Source of the DNA: an uncultured Alphaproteobacteria bacterium
GTDB taxonomy: Bacteria; Pseudomonadota; Alphaproteobacteria; RF32; CAG-239
Length of the DNA stretch: 64,000 bases
NCBI GenBank assembly: GCA_934270475.1
Contig: CAKQPS010000002.1
Span: 165,701-229,700 of the forward strand
Reading direction: 5' to 3'
The notes beneath the pieces are model-generated. The model saw only the letters and a program-made list of their open reading frames with translations, did not search any database and was not told the DNA's origin. Made by a program: the position numbers and the translations under genes. Below are positions 1-11,100 of this stretch, piece after piece (position 1 is the first letter of the stretch; every line of letters begins with the position of its first letter).

Positions 1-1
1 G

Positions 2-391
2 ATTCTGAAAAAAAGAAAAGATTTTCTCAGAGCCGCCAAGGACATCACTATGGTTTCTAAAAATGTGATGCTGCAGGCGGCTCGCCCTTTATCTGCCGAT
101 ATTCCGGCAGAGGAAAACCGTAGAGCGCGAATCGGCTTTACGGCTACTAAGCGTTTGGGCAAAGCGCATATCCGCAACCGCACAAAACGCCGTCTGCGCG
201 CTGTGGTGCGGGAAATCTATAAAAAATATGCTTTGGATAATGTTGACTATGTTTTGGTCGGGCGGTTTGATACTTGGTGCTGTCCGTTTGAAGATTTAAA
301 GCGCGATGTTATCTGGACTTTCCGCAAAACTAACAAAATGATTCTGCAAGGGGATGAGAATGCTGAAAAAACTGCTCATTCTGCCGATTAA
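2..391 (+). CDS. rnpA: Ribonuclease P protein component, 5' end cut by window edge
   Basis: Protein subunit of RNase P, which helps the RNA subunit trim the 5' leader from precursor tRNAs in the cytoplasm. The frame is open from base 2, upstream of the first ATG at base 50, and encodes a KKRKDF segment typical of the RnpA N-terminus, so the real start lies outside the window. The basic RNR signature is visible as RIGFTATKRLGKAHIRNRTK followed by an Arg-rich helix. The stop at 389-391 overlaps yidD. The rnpA-yidD-yidC order is conserved in bacteria, normally with rpmH just upstream. Function is firm; only the N-terminus is missing. Confidence 0.95.
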   Translation: MLKKRKDFLRAAKDITMVSKNVMLQAARPLSADIPAEENRRARIGFTATKRLGKAHIRNRTKRRLRAVVREIYKKYALDNVDYVLVGRFDTWCCPFEDLKRDVIWTFRKTNKMILQGDENAEKTAHSAD

Positions 392-599
392 AATTTATCA
401 GCTCTGCATTTCTCCTTGGTGTTCCGGCGTTTGTCGTTTCAGACCGACCTGCTCGCAATATATGATTGAAGCCATACAAATCCACGGTGTTTGCAAAGGA
501 TTATATTTAGGAATAAAACGCATTTTGCGCTGCAATCCGTGGGGCGGCAGCGGCTTTGACCCTGTACCGCCGAAAGAAACAAAGCATAAGTCGCTATAA
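360..599 (+). CDS. yidD: Membrane protein insertion efficiency factor YidD
   Basis: Small (79 aa) amphipathic, Cys-containing protein of the YidD family, thought to assist YidC-dependent membrane insertion at the inner face of the cytoplasmic membrane. The family signature is clear: ISPW, then C-R-F-x-P-T-C-S-x-Y near residue 30, then C-N-P-W-G-G-S-G-x-D-P-V-P near the C-terminus. I chose the ATG at 360 over the one at 354 because the AAGGGG ribosome site at about 347-352 leaves usable spacing only for 360. The gene overlaps the end of rnpA and is followed about 60 bases later by its partner yidC. Confidence 0.93.
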   Translation: MLKKLLILPIKIYQLCISPWCSGVCRFRPTCSQYMIEAIQIHGVCKGLYLGIKRILRCNPWGGSGFDPVPPKETKHKSL

Positions 600-661
600 T
601 CGCTTGCTTTTTGTACTATTTTATTTTAGATAGAAGAAGATTTATTTAATGGGAGTTTACT

Positions 662-2344
662 ATGTCAAGTGATGATTTCAAAAGTTTTATAACTGCCGTA
701 TTTTTGTCAGCGCTGGTAGTTTTGGGTGTTAACTATTTTTTCCCGCAGCAAACAACCGAAGCTGAAAGCGAAACTGCGGCAATAGAAGAAACTCAAACGC
801 CGGTTGCCGAAGAAATGCCTCAAGCAAACGATACGGCTGTAACCATCTATGCTCCGGTTGATGAAGTGCTGAAACAAGATGAACGCCTGAAAATCAGCAA
901 CGGCGTTATCAACGGCAGCATTCGCTTGAAAGGCGCGCGCTTTGATGAAATTCTGCTTGATAAATATAAATTAACTTTGGACGATGACAGTCCGGACGTA
1001 GAGCTGCTGTCTCCAGCAAAAACCGAAAACGCTTATTATGCCGACTACGGCTGGCTTTCCAGCGACAAAACTTTATTGCTCCCGAATAAAGACACGTTAT
1101 GGACGGTTGCCGGCAATCAAGAATTGACGCCTGATACTCCGGTTGTGCTGGTTTGGGACAACGGTCAAGGCGTTAAATTTATGTATACCATCAGCTTAGA
1201 TGCCAACTATTTGTTTGACATTAAGCAGACTGTAGAAAATAACAGCGGTCATGAAATCACGGTTTATCCGTATGGATTGTTCAGCAAAACCATTAAAGAT
1301 GAGCAGCAGAACCGCAGCGTTGTGCACGAAGGCTTTACCGGAATTATTGACGGCGACTTAAAAGAGATTCGCTACAGCAAGCTTGATGCTGAAAAAGAGC
1401 CGGAAACATTTGAAACCACCGGCGGCTGGATTTCTTTGACCGACAGATATTGGTTCAGCGCTTTTATTTTTAACGACACCTACAAAGCTAAAGTTACTTT
1501 GCGCAAAACCAATGACAATACTTTTCAGCTGGATTTCAAAGGTCTGCCGATGCAGATTCAATCCGGCAGCTCGGCAAGTTTCAGCTCACAGATGTATGCC
1601 GGTGCGAAAGAAATCAAGCTTTTGGATAAATATTCAAAAAGCATCAAAAAGTTTGACTTGAACGTTGACTTTGGCTGGTACTACTTTTTAACAAAACCAT
1701 TCTTTTACATTTTGGACTATTTATATCATTTAATCGGCAATATGGGCTGGGCGATTTTGCTGTTTGCGGCACTGCTGCGTCTGCTGATGTTCCCGATAGC
1801 CAACAAATCATACGAGAGCATGTCTAAAATGAAGAAACTGCAGCCGAAAATGCAAGAACTGCAAGAACTTTATAAAGATGATAAAGTATCTTTGCAACGC
1901 GCCACCATGGAGCTTTACCGCCGCGAAAAAGTTAATCCGGCTTCCGGCTGTCTGCCGCTGTTTATTCAAATTCCGATTTTCTTCTCGCTGTATAAGGTGC
2001 TGAATATCGCCATTGAAATCCGCCATGCTCCGTTTATCGGCTGGATTAAAGACTTGTCGGCTCCAGACCCGCTGACAATTTCAACTTGGGCGCATATTTA
2101 TGTTCCGTCTTTGCTGGATATCGGCGTATGGCCGCTGATTTACGGCGCAACTATGTTCATTCAGCAAAAGCTGAATCCAGCTCCGGCAAATAAAGATCAA
2201 GCCCGCATGATGGCTTTGATGCCGCTGATTTTTATGATTATGTTCGCGCATTTTGCCGTCGGTTTGGTGATTTATTGGACGCTCAGCAATATTCTGTCGG
2301 TTATTCAACAAAAGTATATTATGCATAAAAACGGTGTAAAATGA
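662..2344 (+). CDS. yidC: Membrane protein insertase YidC (Oxa1 family)
   Basis: Inserts and folds inner-membrane proteins, alone or with SecYEG. The 560-residue protein has the Gram-negative layout: an N-terminal membrane anchor (about residues 8-28), a large periplasmic beta-supersandwich domain (about 50-340), and a C-terminal Oxa1/YidC domain with membrane helices beginning near residue 350 (FGWYYFLTKPFF) and the helical hairpin EKVNPASGCLPLFIQIP. The C-terminal tail ends in a basic HKNGVK. A GGGAG site precedes the ATG. The last codon overlaps the engB start as ATGA, so translation is probably coupled. Nothing unusual seen. Confidence 0.97.
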   Translation: MSSDDFKSFITAVFLSALVVLGVNYFFPQQTTEAESETAAIEETQTPVAEEMPQANDTAVTIYAPVDEVLKQDERLKISNGVINGSIRLKGARFDEILLDKYKLTLDDDSPDVELLSPAKTENAYYADYGWLSSDKTLLLPNKDTLWTVAGNQELTPDTPVVLVWDNGQGVKFMYTISLDANYLFDIKQTVENNSGHEITVYPYGLFSKTIKDEQQNRSVVHEGFTGIIDGDLKEIRYSKLDAEKEPETFETTGGWISLTDRYWFSAFIFNDTYKAKVTLRKTNDNTFQLDFKGLPMQIQSGSSASFSSQMYAGAKEIKLLDKYSKSIKKFDLNVDFGWYYFLTKPFFYILDYLYHLIGNMGWAILLFAALLRLLMFPIANKSYESMSKMKKLQPKMQELQELYKDDKVSLQRATMELYRREKVNPASGCLPLFIQIPIFFSLYKVLNIAIEIRHAPFIGWIKDLSAPDPLTISTWAHIYVPSLLDIGVWPLIYGATMFIQQKLNPAPANKDQARMMALMPLIFMIMFAHFAVGLVIYWTLSNILSVIQQKYIMHKNGVK

Positions 2345-2976
2345 GCGAAAAATTTACTAAAGAAGAACTGGCTGCGGCAACCGCACAATTTACCCGCCCC
2401 TGCAATTTTATAATCAGCGTGGCAAATTTAGTGCAGCTACCGGAGTCCGATTTTGATGAAGTCGCTTTTGCCGGACGTTCCAACGTTGGAAAATCCAGCC
2501 TGATAAATGCACTGTTTAATCAGACCAAGCTGGCGAAAACTTCCAGCACTCCGGGGCGCACCCAACAGCTTAACTTTTTTAACTTTGACAATAAGCTTTA
2601 TTTGGTAGACCTTCCGGGTTATGGCTATGCCAAAGCTCCGGAAAAGCTGGTAAAGCAATGGCAGGTTGTGCTGAAAACATATTTGCGCGGAAGACCTACT
2701 TTACGCCGAGTTTTTCTGTTGATAGATTCCCGACATGGCTTAAAAAAAGAAGACCGCGAGATTATGAAGCTGCTGGACGAATCCGCGGTTACTTATCAAG
2801 TTGTGCTGACTAAGATTGATAAAATCTCGGAAAAGGCATTATCCTCCGTCAGCACAGCGATTGCTGAAGAATTAAAAAAGCATGCTGCAGCCATGCCTGA
2901 ACCATTGACTACAAGCTCCGAAAAGAAAATCGGCCTTGATATTCTTAAAGCCGAAGTTTGCTCTTTTATGAAATAA
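2341..2976 (+). CDS. engB: Ribosome biogenesis GTPase EngB/YsxC
   Basis: TRAFAC-class GTPase acting in assembly of the large ribosomal subunit. The 211-residue protein shows G1 GRSNVGKSSL, the switch Thr in SSTPGRTQQ, G3 DLPGYGYAK, G4 TKID and a G5-like TSSEKKIG, in the correct order and spacing for EngB. It begins inside the yidC stop (ATGA overlap) and ends four bases before the convergent VirB11 gene. No hairpin terminator is visible in that gap, so the ends of the two opposing transcripts probably overlap. Confidence 0.95.
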   Translation: MSEKFTKEELAAATAQFTRPCNFIISVANLVQLPESDFDEVAFAGRSNVGKSSLINALFNQTKLAKTSSTPGRTQQLNFFNFDNKLYLVDLPGYGYAKAPEKLVKQWQVVLKTYLRGRPTLRRVFLLIDSRHGLKKEDREIMKLLDESAVTYQVVLTKIDKISEKALSSVSTAIAEELKKHAAAMPEPLTTSSEKKIGLDILKAEVCSFMK

Positions 2977-2979
2977 ATT

Positions 2980-3954
2980 CTAGGTTACTTCCGTAATGGC
3001 ACGCGTATTGCCTAAACGGCAAATTTGCACCACGTGCAGTTTGCGTTTCATTTCATCTAAAGTTTGCTCCACATTTACCGTACCCTGCGTAGAAGCTTGG
3101 ATACGTTTGATAAATTGCAGATATGCTTCTTGCGAACTTTCGGCGTGGATAGTGGCAAAACAGTTATCGTGACCGGAACCCATCAGCTGCCAAATACCGC
3201 TGGCGTTGCTGGTGGAAATCTCGCCGCCGATGATAGCGTCAGGCGTAAAACGCACTACCAAGTCGATGATTTTTGAATAGTCCATTTCGTTAGCTTGGTC
3301 GGTACGAGACATTACCAAGTGAACGCGGTTCGGGTGCGGCACAATCAATTCGCGCGTATCTTCCACGGTAATAATGCGCTTGTGAATATCCAAAATTTTC
3401 AGCAGGTTATTCAAGAATGTAGTCTTACCGGTAGAGGTTGCACCGCTTACCAAAATGTGCTCGCCGCGTTTGATATACAAAAGCAGGCGTTCGTAAGCGT
3501 CATCAGGCACTTTAATATCTTTCAGCGGATTTAATTTTTGCAGCGCATGTCCTTGCCGCATACCATAATCTTCTAGTCCAAAAGCCACATCATCGGCATG
3601 CAGACGGATTGCCAACGCCACGCCACCGGTTAAATCTTCTTCGTCATACATCACGTTACGCCCGCAAATCGCCGAAAAACGGTGATCGCCTGGGATTGTG
3701 GCATATACCAGCGGAGAACCCTGCAACGGGTCAAATTTCAGCTCATAGGTATTGGCAATGATATAAAGCAAATCGGTCAGATATTCTTTAGTAAGCTTTT
3801 CATCTTTATACATTACCCACGGATAGGCGCGTTTTCCGCGCATACGCAGCCAAATTTGCCCAGCACGGTTAATGGCTACTTCTTCCAAATTGTCTTGAGT
3901 ATACCAATAGGATAAGGGGCGTAAAACAGATTCTAAAACTGAAAAATCACTCAT
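2980..3954 (-). CDS. virB11: VirB11-type secretion ATPase
   Basis: Hexameric ATPase at the cytoplasmic base of a type IV secretion system, powering substrate transfer or pilus assembly. The 324-residue protein has an N-terminal domain (about 1-140) and a RecA-like C-terminal domain with Walker A GATSTGKTT near residue 175, an Asp box (VEDTREL), Walker B DAIIGGEI and a His box (GHDNCFATIHAESS). The VEDTREL and TPDAIIGGE motifs fit VirB11 better than PilT or GspE. It is the last gene of the minus-strand virB operon, 10 bases after the VirB10-like gene, with an AGGAGG site before the ATG. A second, PilT/DotB-like ATPase lies at 42604-43569. Confidence 0.92.
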   Translation of the reverse strand: MSDFSVLESVLRPLSYWYTQDNLEEVAINRAGQIWLRMRGKRAYPWVMYKDEKLTKEYLTDLLYIIANTYELKFDPLQGSPLVYATIPGDHRFSAICGRNVMYDEEDLTGGVALAIRLHADDVAFGLEDYGMRQGHALQKLNPLKDIKVPDDAYERLLLYIKRGEHILVSGATSTGKTTFLNNLLKILDIHKRIITVEDTRELIVPHPNRVHLVMSRTDQANEMDYSKIIDLVVRFTPDAIIGGEISTSNASGIWQLMGSGHDNCFATIHAESSQEAYLQFIKRIQASTQGTVNVEQTLDEMKRKLHVVQICRLGNTRAITEVT

Positions 3955-3964
3955 TTTTTACCTC

Positions 3965-6900
3965 CTATAGCAAAGACGGAACGTCATCATCTTCCGGTGT
4001 TGTAATCGGTGCAGTCTGCTGAATATCGGCAGGAACACCGCCGTTTTGCTGCTGCAGGCGCTGTTGTGCCCGCAACTGCTGCTGACGAGCATTAGCCCTT
4101 TGCGCGCCGCCAGTCGGGCGAATGTCCTCTTCGTATTCCGAACCATAATACGAGTTGCCGGTGCTGCTGTCGCTGCCCATAAATGTATCTGGATCAGTAG
4201 TTAAGCCTGTTTTGGTTTCATAACCATTTTCACCATTTTCACCATTTCCGCCGTCTTTACCTTTTTTATCGTCTTCTTCAGTTCTGAGCCACAAATCCTG
4301 ATTAGCAAAAATTATTATACGCGTGCCGGCAGGAATATAGGTTACAGACCGAATGTTGGCTTTTGAAGTAATTATCTCATCAAAAATAGACTGCATCTGC
4401 GTCAAGAAGTTTTGGCGGGCATCTTCAGCTGCCTGACTTTTTGAATCGGAAGTGGTTGAACCGTTAGAAGATTCCGTGCTGCCGCTGCCTGCCGCCATCA
4501 CATAGGCTGTTGCGCTTTCCATTGCCGTCATTAACATCGGAGCAGAATATTTCTTCAGCAGCTGCTCGTCTAAATATCCGATTGCTCCAGCTCGACCTTG
4601 AGCATCGGCGGTTTGAGCGCTGCCCAAATTAAACTGCGAACCATCAGGACGAATCAGACGTTTCCAGCTAATGCCGATTTTAACCGCACCGCCGCTGTTG
4701 CCACCGCTGGAACCTTCGCCGCCCATACTGCCGATAACTCTTGAACCAGCCGGAATAATAATGTTTCTACCTTCTTCAGAATAAACGTTGCGCTCAACTA
4801 TCGCCGTAACCGGAATATTTGAACCCAAACCGTCAGAAGCATAAACAGAACGAGACAAAACCGCCGGAATTGGTTTATCTTCCAAAATCATATTGCTCAT
4901 ATCAACACGCCAGGTCGAAATATTTTCTTTTTTTCCGCCCCACGCGCCGTCTTCATAACCGGTAAAGCTAGATGCCTTATACTGACCTTTTACTTCGCCG
5001 ACAGCCATTCCGTGGCGGCGGGCATTTTGCAGCTGCGATAGAGCGCTTGCTCTTGCCGGATCATAGCGTTCACCGGCGCCATAGCCGCCTCCAGGTCCTA
5101 AAGAGCTTGGTTTTGAGCCAATACCGTAAGCATTGCCACCGCCAAAAGTTCCGGCAGGCACAAACATATTTTTAGCTGAGGCATTTTTAATTTCTTCAAC
5201 ACCTATCGGATTATATTTTGTATCAACAATCATACCGTCCGGTGTTCTGTAGCCAATATGGTTGCCGTTATCATCATAAACCTTGTTGTCATCATAAATG
5301 CTGCCCAAAATATCGCCGTCCGGATTCAAGGCTATGCCTATTACTCTCCGGTTAAAACCGCCGGTTGAGTTTACATTTGTAACAGTGCCGTCTTCCCCCA
5401 TCGGTTTTTCATTTTGAATTTGAACCCTCTTATAGTCTGCCCAATCTTGTCTAGAATCAACAGCTTGTTTTTGTTCGCCGAGCTGATAGTATTGCAGCGG
5501 ATATGCCTTGGCAATTTCATCGCCGGCAGTGTTGCGGATAGTTCCGGTTTCTGACAAATAGCCGATGTTTTTGTTGTCATAATCCAAAACATTACCGTCC
5601 ATCTGCAATTCGCCGACTGCATTGTTGCTGACATCACGCACCGTATAGTCGCGGTTGCCGCGCGCTGCCACATTACCGGATTTATCAAGCACAAAACCTT
5701 TATCCATTTTTCCCATACGGCTGCCGGCAGTGTTGAGAACAGTACCGTCTTTCAGGATATAGCCGTATACCACAAAATCTTCATTATACATATACATATC
5801 ATACAAAGCATAGCCAACCTGCTCGCCGTTATGCTGCACGCTTCCGTCAAAGTACATCTGACCAACCACATCACCTTTGGAATTTAGCACCTGACCCGAA
5901 TTTTGCACCAGTCCCATAAAGGTATTGTCATTGTTAAACGCCACTTTATAGCGCATAGCGTTACCTATGGATTTTTTAGATTTTGAAACAGCATTACCGT
6001 TTGGCTGAATTGAGCCCAATATCTGATTATTGTTATCGGCAATAGTGCCGTTATCTAAAATCTGACCAATGATATTGTTATCAAAATCAATAACCGGATT
6101 TGTCTGAATCACGCCGTATTGCCATTGATTGTCGGCATTAACAATAATTCCGCGGCGATTAACGCAGCCTAAATTTTTGTCTTCAAAATCAACGCCTTTG
6201 CCCAAGTTAAGCAAACCGGCAAAGTTTCCTTCAAAATCAATTAACCCTTTGCCAAGCACCGAATAACCAATATACGAGCCGACATCGGAAACTGCTTGTC
6301 CGTTCGGAAGCACTCTGCCAATCGGCACATCTCGGCTGTTTACAACCTCGCCGCGTCCGTTCATTACGCCCAGCATTGCGCATTTGTCGTTGTTTATGCT
6401 CAAAAACGGCACGGTTTTACCCACAACTGAGTTATTATTATCACTGACATAGCCGCTGTACAAAACCTGCCCCAGCTTATTTCCCTGCAAGTCATTGACC
6501 TTGCCTTCCGAATCCGCATATCCCAGCAAATCGCCGTTAGACGCAACAACCACGCGGCTGCTGCCGGCATAGCCCCGCAGCGGCATAATGTTTTGCGACA
6601 AACCGCCTGCCGAATCCACCACATAATTGCCTGGGACAACTTTTGCCGCCAGTTCGCCGTTTTCATTAAATATAAGATTATCGTTATTGAGAGTGCCTAA
6701 TTTCTGCCCTTTAAAGCCAAGCGCGTATAAAATATCCAGCGTTGAACCGATATAACCGTTTTTACCGATAAGCACCCCGTTCATATTCATTTTTGCATCA
6801 GGCATATCACGGTAAAGTGCGCCGTTTGGCGTTATATATGAATAAATTTGCCCTTCCAAACCGTAAATCGGCGACATCAAGCGGCTTCCACCATTTATTT

Positions 6901-8185
6901 TGTTATCTGCAGCAAACAGATATCCGAACGGCGAAACTTTTTGCTTATCCGAACCTGACGCAGCAGTAGCATCTACTTCGGCAGCCCCATACGCTTTATC
7001 CAAACTGCTGTATGCCAGCATATTTTTAACTATACCGCCGGAAAGCATACCATTGCCGTCAAAAGCCCAAGCTCCGCGCATACGCCCCAAAACTCCGCCT
7101 TTTAACGATATATACAAGCCATTGTTCATACTTTGACCGATAAGCTGTCCAAAAACGCCGAATATCGGACCGGTTTGCGTCAACTGACCGATTTTTTGAT
7201 TGTTACGGTCATAAACATAGCCGCCGGCTCCGATTTTACCGATAACTTCTTTTTCTTTTGCCACTAAACCTTTAGGCAAAACACGCCCCAAATATTGACC
7301 TTGATTATCGTTGGCTGTGGCAGAAAGCGGAACAGAAAAACCTATTACTTGATTATCTTTATTTACAATATTGCCGTCGGCACGATAGCGTCCAACTTCG
7401 GCTGTGCCGTTTACCACAGTACCGTTATAGGTTATCACGCCCATATATCCGCCATTTAAATCAAAGGCATAGCCGGTGCGCACAACCCGTCCGATAATGC
7501 CTTTATCGGAGGCATACACATATTCGTTAGCATGCACAGTGCCGATTTCTTTGCCTTCAAAATCTATAACCTTCCCCGCAGGTGAAATACTGCCGATAAA
7601 TTTACCGTTCAGCGAAACCACCATTTTAGAAGACATCAAGCGACCGTCTAAAGTATAACTATCGGCGTTTTTGCGATAAGCATAACCATTGGCTGAAACA
7701 AAACCGACTTCGCTGCCGTCCAAATTGGTATAGGTTCCGGCGCCGGTCAAGCGTCCCAACGGATTCCCTTCGGCAGAATACACCAACCCTGGGAACAAAA
7801 TTGAACCAATAACATTATATTGCTCATCAATAACCAAACCATTCGGCAGAGCTTTGCCCAAAGGCTTGCCGGTTAGGCTGCGCACAACGCCGTCGCTGTT
7901 GATTTTACCGAGCGGGCGGTTATCATTACCGACAGCCACGCCTTGCGGAACCACACCGCCGATGACTTCGTTATTGTCATCTACAATCAAGCTGTCCGCC
8001 GTGATATAGCCGATATTTTCTCCGTCGGCATTGATAACCATACCTGTAGAAATCACTTGTCCCATAACGTTACCGTTAAAATCAACTGCGGTAATTTCAA
8101 CAGCTTGAGCTGAATTACTTTTCAAACCGAACAAAAACAGTGCAAAGACAACTAATTTAAAATATTTTGATTTGCCTAATTTCAT
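3965..8185 (-). CDS. Giant secreted repeat protein with C-terminal VirB10/TrbI domain
   Basis: A 1406-residue protein. Residues 1-28 are a signal peptide (hydrophobic LVVFALFLFG core, cut near SAQA). Residues ~30-1000 are degenerate ~17-residue repeats of the form G-N-x-(I/L)-G-x-V-x-x-x-G-x-V-x-D-x-x. Residues ~1095-1300 are a VirB10/TrbI barrel domain, recognisable from the start (ILEDKPIPAVLSRSVYAS), the IIPAGSRVIG motif and the end (YIPAGTRIIIFANQDLWLR). The tail is acidic, then Gln-rich. In other T4SSs this domain forms the outer-membrane channel of the core complex. Normal VirB10 is ~400 aa and anchored in the inner membrane; this one has a cleavable signal, and the anchor seems to sit in the preceding gene, which shares the repeats and overlaps it as TAATG. 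Legionella DotG also joins repeats to a VirB10 domain, but in one chain. Confidence 0.85.
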   Translation of the reverse strand: MKLGKSKYFKLVVFALFLFGLKSNSAQAVEITAVDFNGNVMGQVISTGMVINADGENIGYITADSLIVDDNNEVIGGVVPQGVAVGNDNRPLGKINSDGVVRSLTGKPLGKALPNGLVIDEQYNVIGSILFPGLVYSAEGNPLGRLTGAGTYTNLDGSEVGFVSANGYAYRKNADSYTLDGRLMSSKMVVSLNGKFIGSISPAGKVIDFEGKEIGTVHANEYVYASDKGIIGRVVRTGYAFDLNGGYMGVITYNGTVVNGTAEVGRYRADGNIVNKDNQVIGFSVPLSATANDNQGQYLGRVLPKGLVAKEKEVIGKIGAGGYVYDRNNQKIGQLTQTGPIFGVFGQLIGQSMNNGLYISLKGGVLGRMRGAWAFDGNGMLSGGIVKNMLAYSSLDKAYGAAEVDATAASGSDKQKVSPFGYLFAADNKINGGSRLMSPIYGLEGQIYSYITPNGALYRDMPDAKMNMNGVLIGKNGYIGSTLDILYALGFKGQKLGTLNNDNLIFNENGELAAKVVPGNYVVDSAGGLSQNIMPLRGYAGSSRVVVASNGDLLGYADSEGKVNDLQGNKLGQVLYSGYVSDNNNSVVGKTVPFLSINNDKCAMLGVMNGRGEVVNSRDVPIGRVLPNGQAVSDVGSYIGYSVLGKGLIDFEGNFAGLLNLGKGVDFEDKNLGCVNRRGIIVNADNQWQYGVIQTNPVIDFDNNIIGQILDNGTIADNNNQILGSIQPNGNAVSKSKKSIGNAMRYKVAFNNDNTFMGLVQNSGQVLNSKGDVVGQMYFDGSVQHNGEQVGYALYDMYMYNEDFVVYGYILKDGTVLNTAGSRMGKMDKGFVLDKSGNVAARGNRDYTVRDVSNNAVGELQMDGNVLDYDNKNIGYLSETGTIRNTAGDEIAKAYPLQYYQLGEQKQAVDSRQDWADYKRVQIQNEKPMGEDGTVTNVNSTGGFNRRVIGIALNPDGDILGSIYDDNKVYDDNGNHIGYRTPDGMIVDTKYNPIGVEEIKNASAKNMFVPAGTFGGGNAYGIGSKPSSLGPGGGYGAGERYDPARASALSQLQNARRHGMAVGEVKGQYKASSFTGYEDGAWGGKKENISTWRVDMSNMILEDKPIPAVLSRSVYASDGLGSNIPVTAIVERNVYSEEGRNIIIPAGSRVIGSMGGEGSSGGNSGGAVKIGISWKRLIRPDGSQFNLGSAQTADAQGRAGAIGYLDEQLLKKYSAPMLMTAMESATAYVMAAGSGSTESSNGSTTSDSKSQAAEDARQNFLTQMQSIFDEIITSKANIRSVTYIPAGTRIIIFANQDLWLRTEEDDKKGKDGGNGENGENGYETKTGLTTDPDTFMGSDSSTGNSYYGSEYEEDIRPTGGAQRANARQQQLRAQQRLQQQNGGVPADIQQTAPITTPEDDDVPSLL

Positions 8186-11100
8186 TAGTTCCTCCGATTC
8201 TTTGCGACTTCAGGCAGCAGATAGCCGGCTACATTTTTATCTGCATCAATGAAAGAGCCGTTGCTCTTCATATATCCAATTTCTTTTCCGGTATCAACTA
8301 TGACCTTGCCATTTGCCGCCAAACGTCCAGCATAGTCGCCGTTGTTAGAAAGCACAGTGTTGCCTATGCTGTAAACATGACCAAGGATATTGTTTTGATT
8401 ATCAACCGCCAAACCATCTGTCAGCAGTTTGCCGATAACGCTGCCGCCGCTATATACCTTAGCATCAAAACCGACAAAGCCTTTTACCTTATCATCATTG
8501 CCGATGACAATGTCTCCGCTCACAACCTCGCCCAGCAATTTACCGTCAAATCCGGCAACCTTTCCATCTGCCATAACCAGTCCCATGATTGCCTTTTGAT
8601 TACTCATAAAGCGACCGTCCGGCAAGATTTCGCCCATTATATTGCCGCCAAAATCAATAACCATTCCTTTAGGCATCGGCGAGATATTGTCGCTGGTCAC
8701 GCCGCCAGGGAGCAATACGGAAACTACGCTGTTATCTCTGCCGACAACTTCTCCGAATGCGTTTGAAAAACCGACATATTTACCAAACAAATCTATCATT
8801 GCGGTTTCCGGCAAGACTTCACCGATAATTCGTCCGTCACGCACTATATGCCCGTCAGGCACAACTTTACCGGTTATGTCGCCGCGTTTATATTCGTTGC
8901 CGTCTGCATCTTCTGTTTTTTCTTCTAATTCAACTACTTCGCCTGAAGACACAACATAACCCAAATATGCTCCGTTATAGCCGCGCACGCCGCCTTGACG
9001 CACAATTCCGCCCAACTGACGACCGTTTTCATCTATAAAGCGACCTTTAGCGTCGGTTTTGCCAATTACACTGCCTTTAATATCAACAATGTTCATATCA
9101 TAGTTAACAAAACCCAGCGGCTGACCGTCCATATCAACCACGTATCCGGTTTCCAAAAACTTTGCCGGCACGCCGCCATATAGTCCTAAGCCATTGCCTT
9201 TTAACGAGTCAACAACCTCTCCCGTGCGGTCATAAACATTTCCATCTGGAAACAGATGTCCCAAAATGCTGCCGTCCGCACTGATAAGAATATTTACTTC
9301 AGGCGCGGCGAAACCAATGATTTGATTGTTGTGACCAGCAATCAAATTTCGCAAAAACAACCGAACAGGTCCTTGCCCCGAAACCGTTACTCTGCCGTTT
9401 TTATCAAACAATCCCAGCAGCTTACCGTTAAAATCATAAGCATAATAAGCATTGGAAACTTTGCCTAAATAGCCCATATCTTTATCGTAAACTTCGCCAT
9501 TGTGGTTAGCGCAGCCGATGACATTGTTTTCTTTATCGCGTAAAGCTCCGTTTGCCTCCAAAACGCCTAAACTTTGCCAATTTACCGACATAACCTCGCG
9601 CTGACGCACCAAATGTCCTTTAATCTGCGGTTTTTCCAAGGCTAAAACCGAACCGTCAGGATTAAGGCAGCCTACTTCTTTGCCATAGGCATCGCGCACA
9701 TATCCATCGGCGTTTGCCTCGCCGATGTAGTTACATTCATCGTCATACACGCTGCCTGTTTCAATTATTTTACCGGCAAATTTACCGTCTTCAGTCCAAG
9801 CTGTGCCGTCGGCAAAAATCTGCAAGCCGGTTTCTTCGCCTTCTTTGCGGATAATTCCATCTTTATCCAAGCGGTAATCATAGCGGCAGCCCCAATCGGC
9901 AATATATCCAGCATGAACGCCGCGTGCCAAAATCTTGACACCGTTTTTATCAACCACCAAGCCGTTCGGCAGCATTTTGCCCACAACTTTGTTTTGACTG
10001 ACAATCTCGCCGCGGTTGTTGATTTCGCCCAAAATTTTACCATCAGGAGTAATCGGCAGCTGCTGCTTATCCAACAAGCCGCCTATTTTACGCACGCCAA
10101 ACACACGAATATTGCCGCTTACATCAACAATGCCCAATTTTTTACCGTTTTTGTCATAGACCACGTTGTTTTTATCAACATAGCCCATCACATTACCATT
10201 TTTATCCAGCGCCAAATTTCCGTTATCACCGACTCTGCCGATAATATTGCCGTTTTCATCAATAATATTGCCGTCAGCGTCAATTTTGCCGATAACATTG
10301 CCGTTAAAGTCGCGAACAGTACCGTCCTCGTCGACATAACCGATGACGTTGCCGTCTTTATCATAGGCAATTCTTATAGCTTTGCCTTTTTTTCCGGCTA
10401 TAATGCGCTCGCCGGAATCTTTAACCGTACGCACCACATTTCCGTCTTTATCGGTTCGACCGACAATATTGCCTTTACCGTCTCTAACCGTGCCGTTTTC
10501 GTCAATATAACCAATCACATTGCCGTTTTCATCTATTGCCAAATGCTTTTTGGCGCCAGCTTTACCGATAATATTGCCATTTTCATCAATGATATTGCCG
10601 TCAGCGTCGATTTTGCCGATAACATTGCCGTTAAAATCCCGAACCGTGCCATCGTCCTCAATATAACCAATGACGTTGCCGTCTTTGTCATAGGCTAAAT
10701 GCTTTTCGGCGCCGGCTTTACCGATAGTTTCAGTTATCATCTTATCGCCGATGACGTTGCCTTCTTCGTCCACATAACCGACAACATCGCCGTTATTGCG
10801 CACAACGCCGGCATCATCAATATAGCCGATAACATTGCCTTCTTCATCTAATGCCAAATCATGCCATTGATTTTCGGTTCTGCCGATAATTTTGCCGTTG
10901 ACGTCAACCACATTGCCATTTTCATCAGCCTTGCCGATGATATTGCCGTCAAAATCGCGAACAACGCCGTTTTCATCAACATAACCGATGATATTGCCGT
11001 TTTCGTCATATACCATTTGCGATGTTGAGCCGCGAGTGCCGACCTTTTGCTTTTGGAAAACATTACCATTTTCATCTGTATAGCCAACCACGTTGCCGTT

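Noticed and set aside
9913..10698. Plus-strand frame of 261 codons inside the repeat gene
   Set aside because: It exists because the opposite-strand repeats avoid stop complements. No ribosome site, and the minus-strand frame is far longer.
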